Part shown: piece after piece, positions 62,853 through 64,000 of the stretch | How positions within the stretch are numbered: position 1 is the first letter of the stretch | Layout: each line of letters begins with the position of its first letter | NCBI GenBank assembly: GCA_038501785.1 | Contig: JBAMJR010000180.1 | Location: forward strand, 7,196,001-7,260,000 | Direction of reading: 5' to 3' | From: Myoxocephalus aenaeus | Lineage: Eukaryota > Chordata > Actinopteri > Perciformes > Cottidae | DNA length: 64,000 nucleotides | The notes under the pieces: model-generated | What the model saw: only the letters and a program-made list of their open reading frames with translations | The model's database searches: none | What the model was told of the DNA's origin: nothing | Translations under genes and position numbers: made by a program

Positions 62853-63420
62853 CCTGCTGAAGCCCTTCAGGCTGACAGGAGGCAGCAGCTTGGTGAGGTA
62901 GATGTATACATAAGACTGCATGGCGTGTCTCTTACAGACCAGCTGCATTCATCAGCGCTCGTTTTTGAGTTTGAATGAGGTTCATTTAAGAACTGGCCTT
63001 TTGTGTCTCGACAGGAGGTTAGCCCTCTGCGGGTTGTACTCATTCACTTTGCACAATACAGCGTTGCACTCTGCTGAAAGCTCCCTTTCTAGTGGTCTGT
63101 TCTCTTTCTTCTCCCATTCGTTGGCTTCATAACTCCTCTGCTCCCCCTCTGCCTCTCTTCTCTCTCATCTCGCCACCTGGTTTATCAGGTAACCCTCGCC
63201 TTTCTTCTCCGATCCACTGGTGGCTGGAAGCAGGAGTCTACGAGTCTCCAGTGTGATCCTCCTCTTACTTTTCACTGTTATTGCATTACACCATGATACC
63301 CACACACTCCCTCACACACACACACACAGGGATCAACCCATGAACCTTCCCTACAATCCTCTCTAGCTTCAGGCATGGATGGATGAATGGTGGCGGGGGT
63401 AAAAAGATAGCTGGTTGAAA

Positions 63421-63421
<1 letters not shown>

Positions 63422-63455
<34 letters not shown>

Positions 63456-63572
63456 CGTGTGCGTGTGTGTGTTCGAGCGTGCATGCGTGTGTTTGTGTGT
63501 TTGCAGGGTGAAAAGAAGAAGAGGGAAGTGGAAAGATAAATACCTTAACACACACACACACACACACACACA
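63422..63572. repeat. GT array and CA array in inverted orientation
   Basis: GT with GCGTGC interruptions at 63422-63510 is followed by (AC)n at 63548-63572, about 40 bp apart, an imperfect inverted repeat. Confidence 0.88.
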
Positions 63573-64000
63573 TATACTGACAAATTGCAGATGCACCTTG
63601 GTAACACACACAGATGTATGCACACAACACGCATGCACACACAAACAGGAAATGGACATAGTGTGTCGTGCATGACGCACACACTTACAGACCTGCACGC
63701 TCACCCACGTGTCAGAGTGATTACTCTTCCTCACATGTTTCCTCTGCCGCGTCAAGGCAACAGCAGCGATCGTGACTACAAAGACAAAGGGAGCAAAGGA
63801 GGGAGATGAGAGAGGGACAGCACAGCAGGCAGAAAAATGCAGAGGAGTTAAGGGAAGAGATAAAAGAAGCGTATTAACATCTGGAGTAAAGGTTTACGCC
63901 GAAGGAAGAGACTTTAAAGCGTCGGGGCGAAAACGATGTCGCTCTCCAGTCACGACCCTCTTCTCTTTTGGATGTAGGAATAAAGAGCAATGTGTTGGAA

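Larger units (their letters stand above)
55400..64000 (+). other. clstn2: clstn2 intron, 5' portion (3' end outside window)
   Basis: No next exon (calsyntenin LamG-like region, expected to begin with a Trp-rich W-x-K/N-R motif) was found. The region contains the compound GT array, a CT-rich patch (56163-56245), a GC-rich unique stretch (56280-56720), several CA/GT arrays and the 11 bp minisatellite. In 56720-57160, 57940-58500, 58890-61320 and 62860-63300 I see no recognisable gene. 59555-59600 resembles a fragment of a common teleost repeat, and 59635-59660 is AT-alternating. Confidence 0.8.

Noticed and set aside
61577..62978. Open frames of 340-430 codons on both strands in all frames
   Set aside because: They come from the 11 bp stop-free unit and the adjacent CA array; all frames give the same periodic peptide.

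Overview
The window is vertebrate nuclear DNA, almost certainly from a ray-finned (percomorph-type teleost) fish. Three GT-AG exons spread over about 18 kb encode part of a calsyntenin. The remaining DNA is intronic and carries repeat families that I know from teleosts: tRNA-derived SINEs, non-LTR 3' tails and small non-autonomous DNA transposons. There are also about 40 CA/GT arrays. No bacterial or viral gene organisation is present.

The only gene I can support is the plus-strand gene for calsyntenin-2 (clstn2). Exons at 37556-37751 (196 bp), 49024-49232 (209 bp) and 55250-55399 (150 bp) join without a break in frame (phases 1, 2, 1, 1; 555 nt, 185 codons). They cover the end of extracellular cadherin repeat 1 and most of cadherin repeat 2. 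I found neither the upstream exons (signal peptide, start of repeat 1) nor the downstream exons (LamG-like region, membrane segment, acidic tail). The window is therefore a central slice of a long gene with large introns.

Layout: 1-37555 is the 3' part of a long intron. It holds a 470 bp polypurine tract (844-1310), a broken hAT transposase remnant (3405-3780), SINE copies (5403-5625, 19621-19880, 31039-31220), a transposon-derived 73 bp tandem array (5868-6207), hAT end fragments beside a 41 nt G run (20297-20760), and an 84 bp-arm palindrome (25953-26125). 37752-49023 is an 11.3 kb intron with an 8 bp tandem array, an apparently complete 291 bp hAT-type MITE with target-site duplication, a nested minisatellite and a second TIR element. 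49233-55249 is a 6 kb intron with the second 73 bp array. 55400-64000 is the start of the next intron. It opens directly with a GT array that also supplies the splice donor, and later holds a roughly 1 kb minisatellite with an 11 bp unit.

I did not find a new protein system. The unusual features are non-coding. Splice signals are built from or next to repeats at all three exons. Two tandem arrays of one transposon-derived unit each carry a near-consensus CTCF core in the same orientation. A near-perfect 84 bp hairpin and several arrays able to form non-B DNA are also present. Repeat-family names come from memory of teleost repeats and were not searched.
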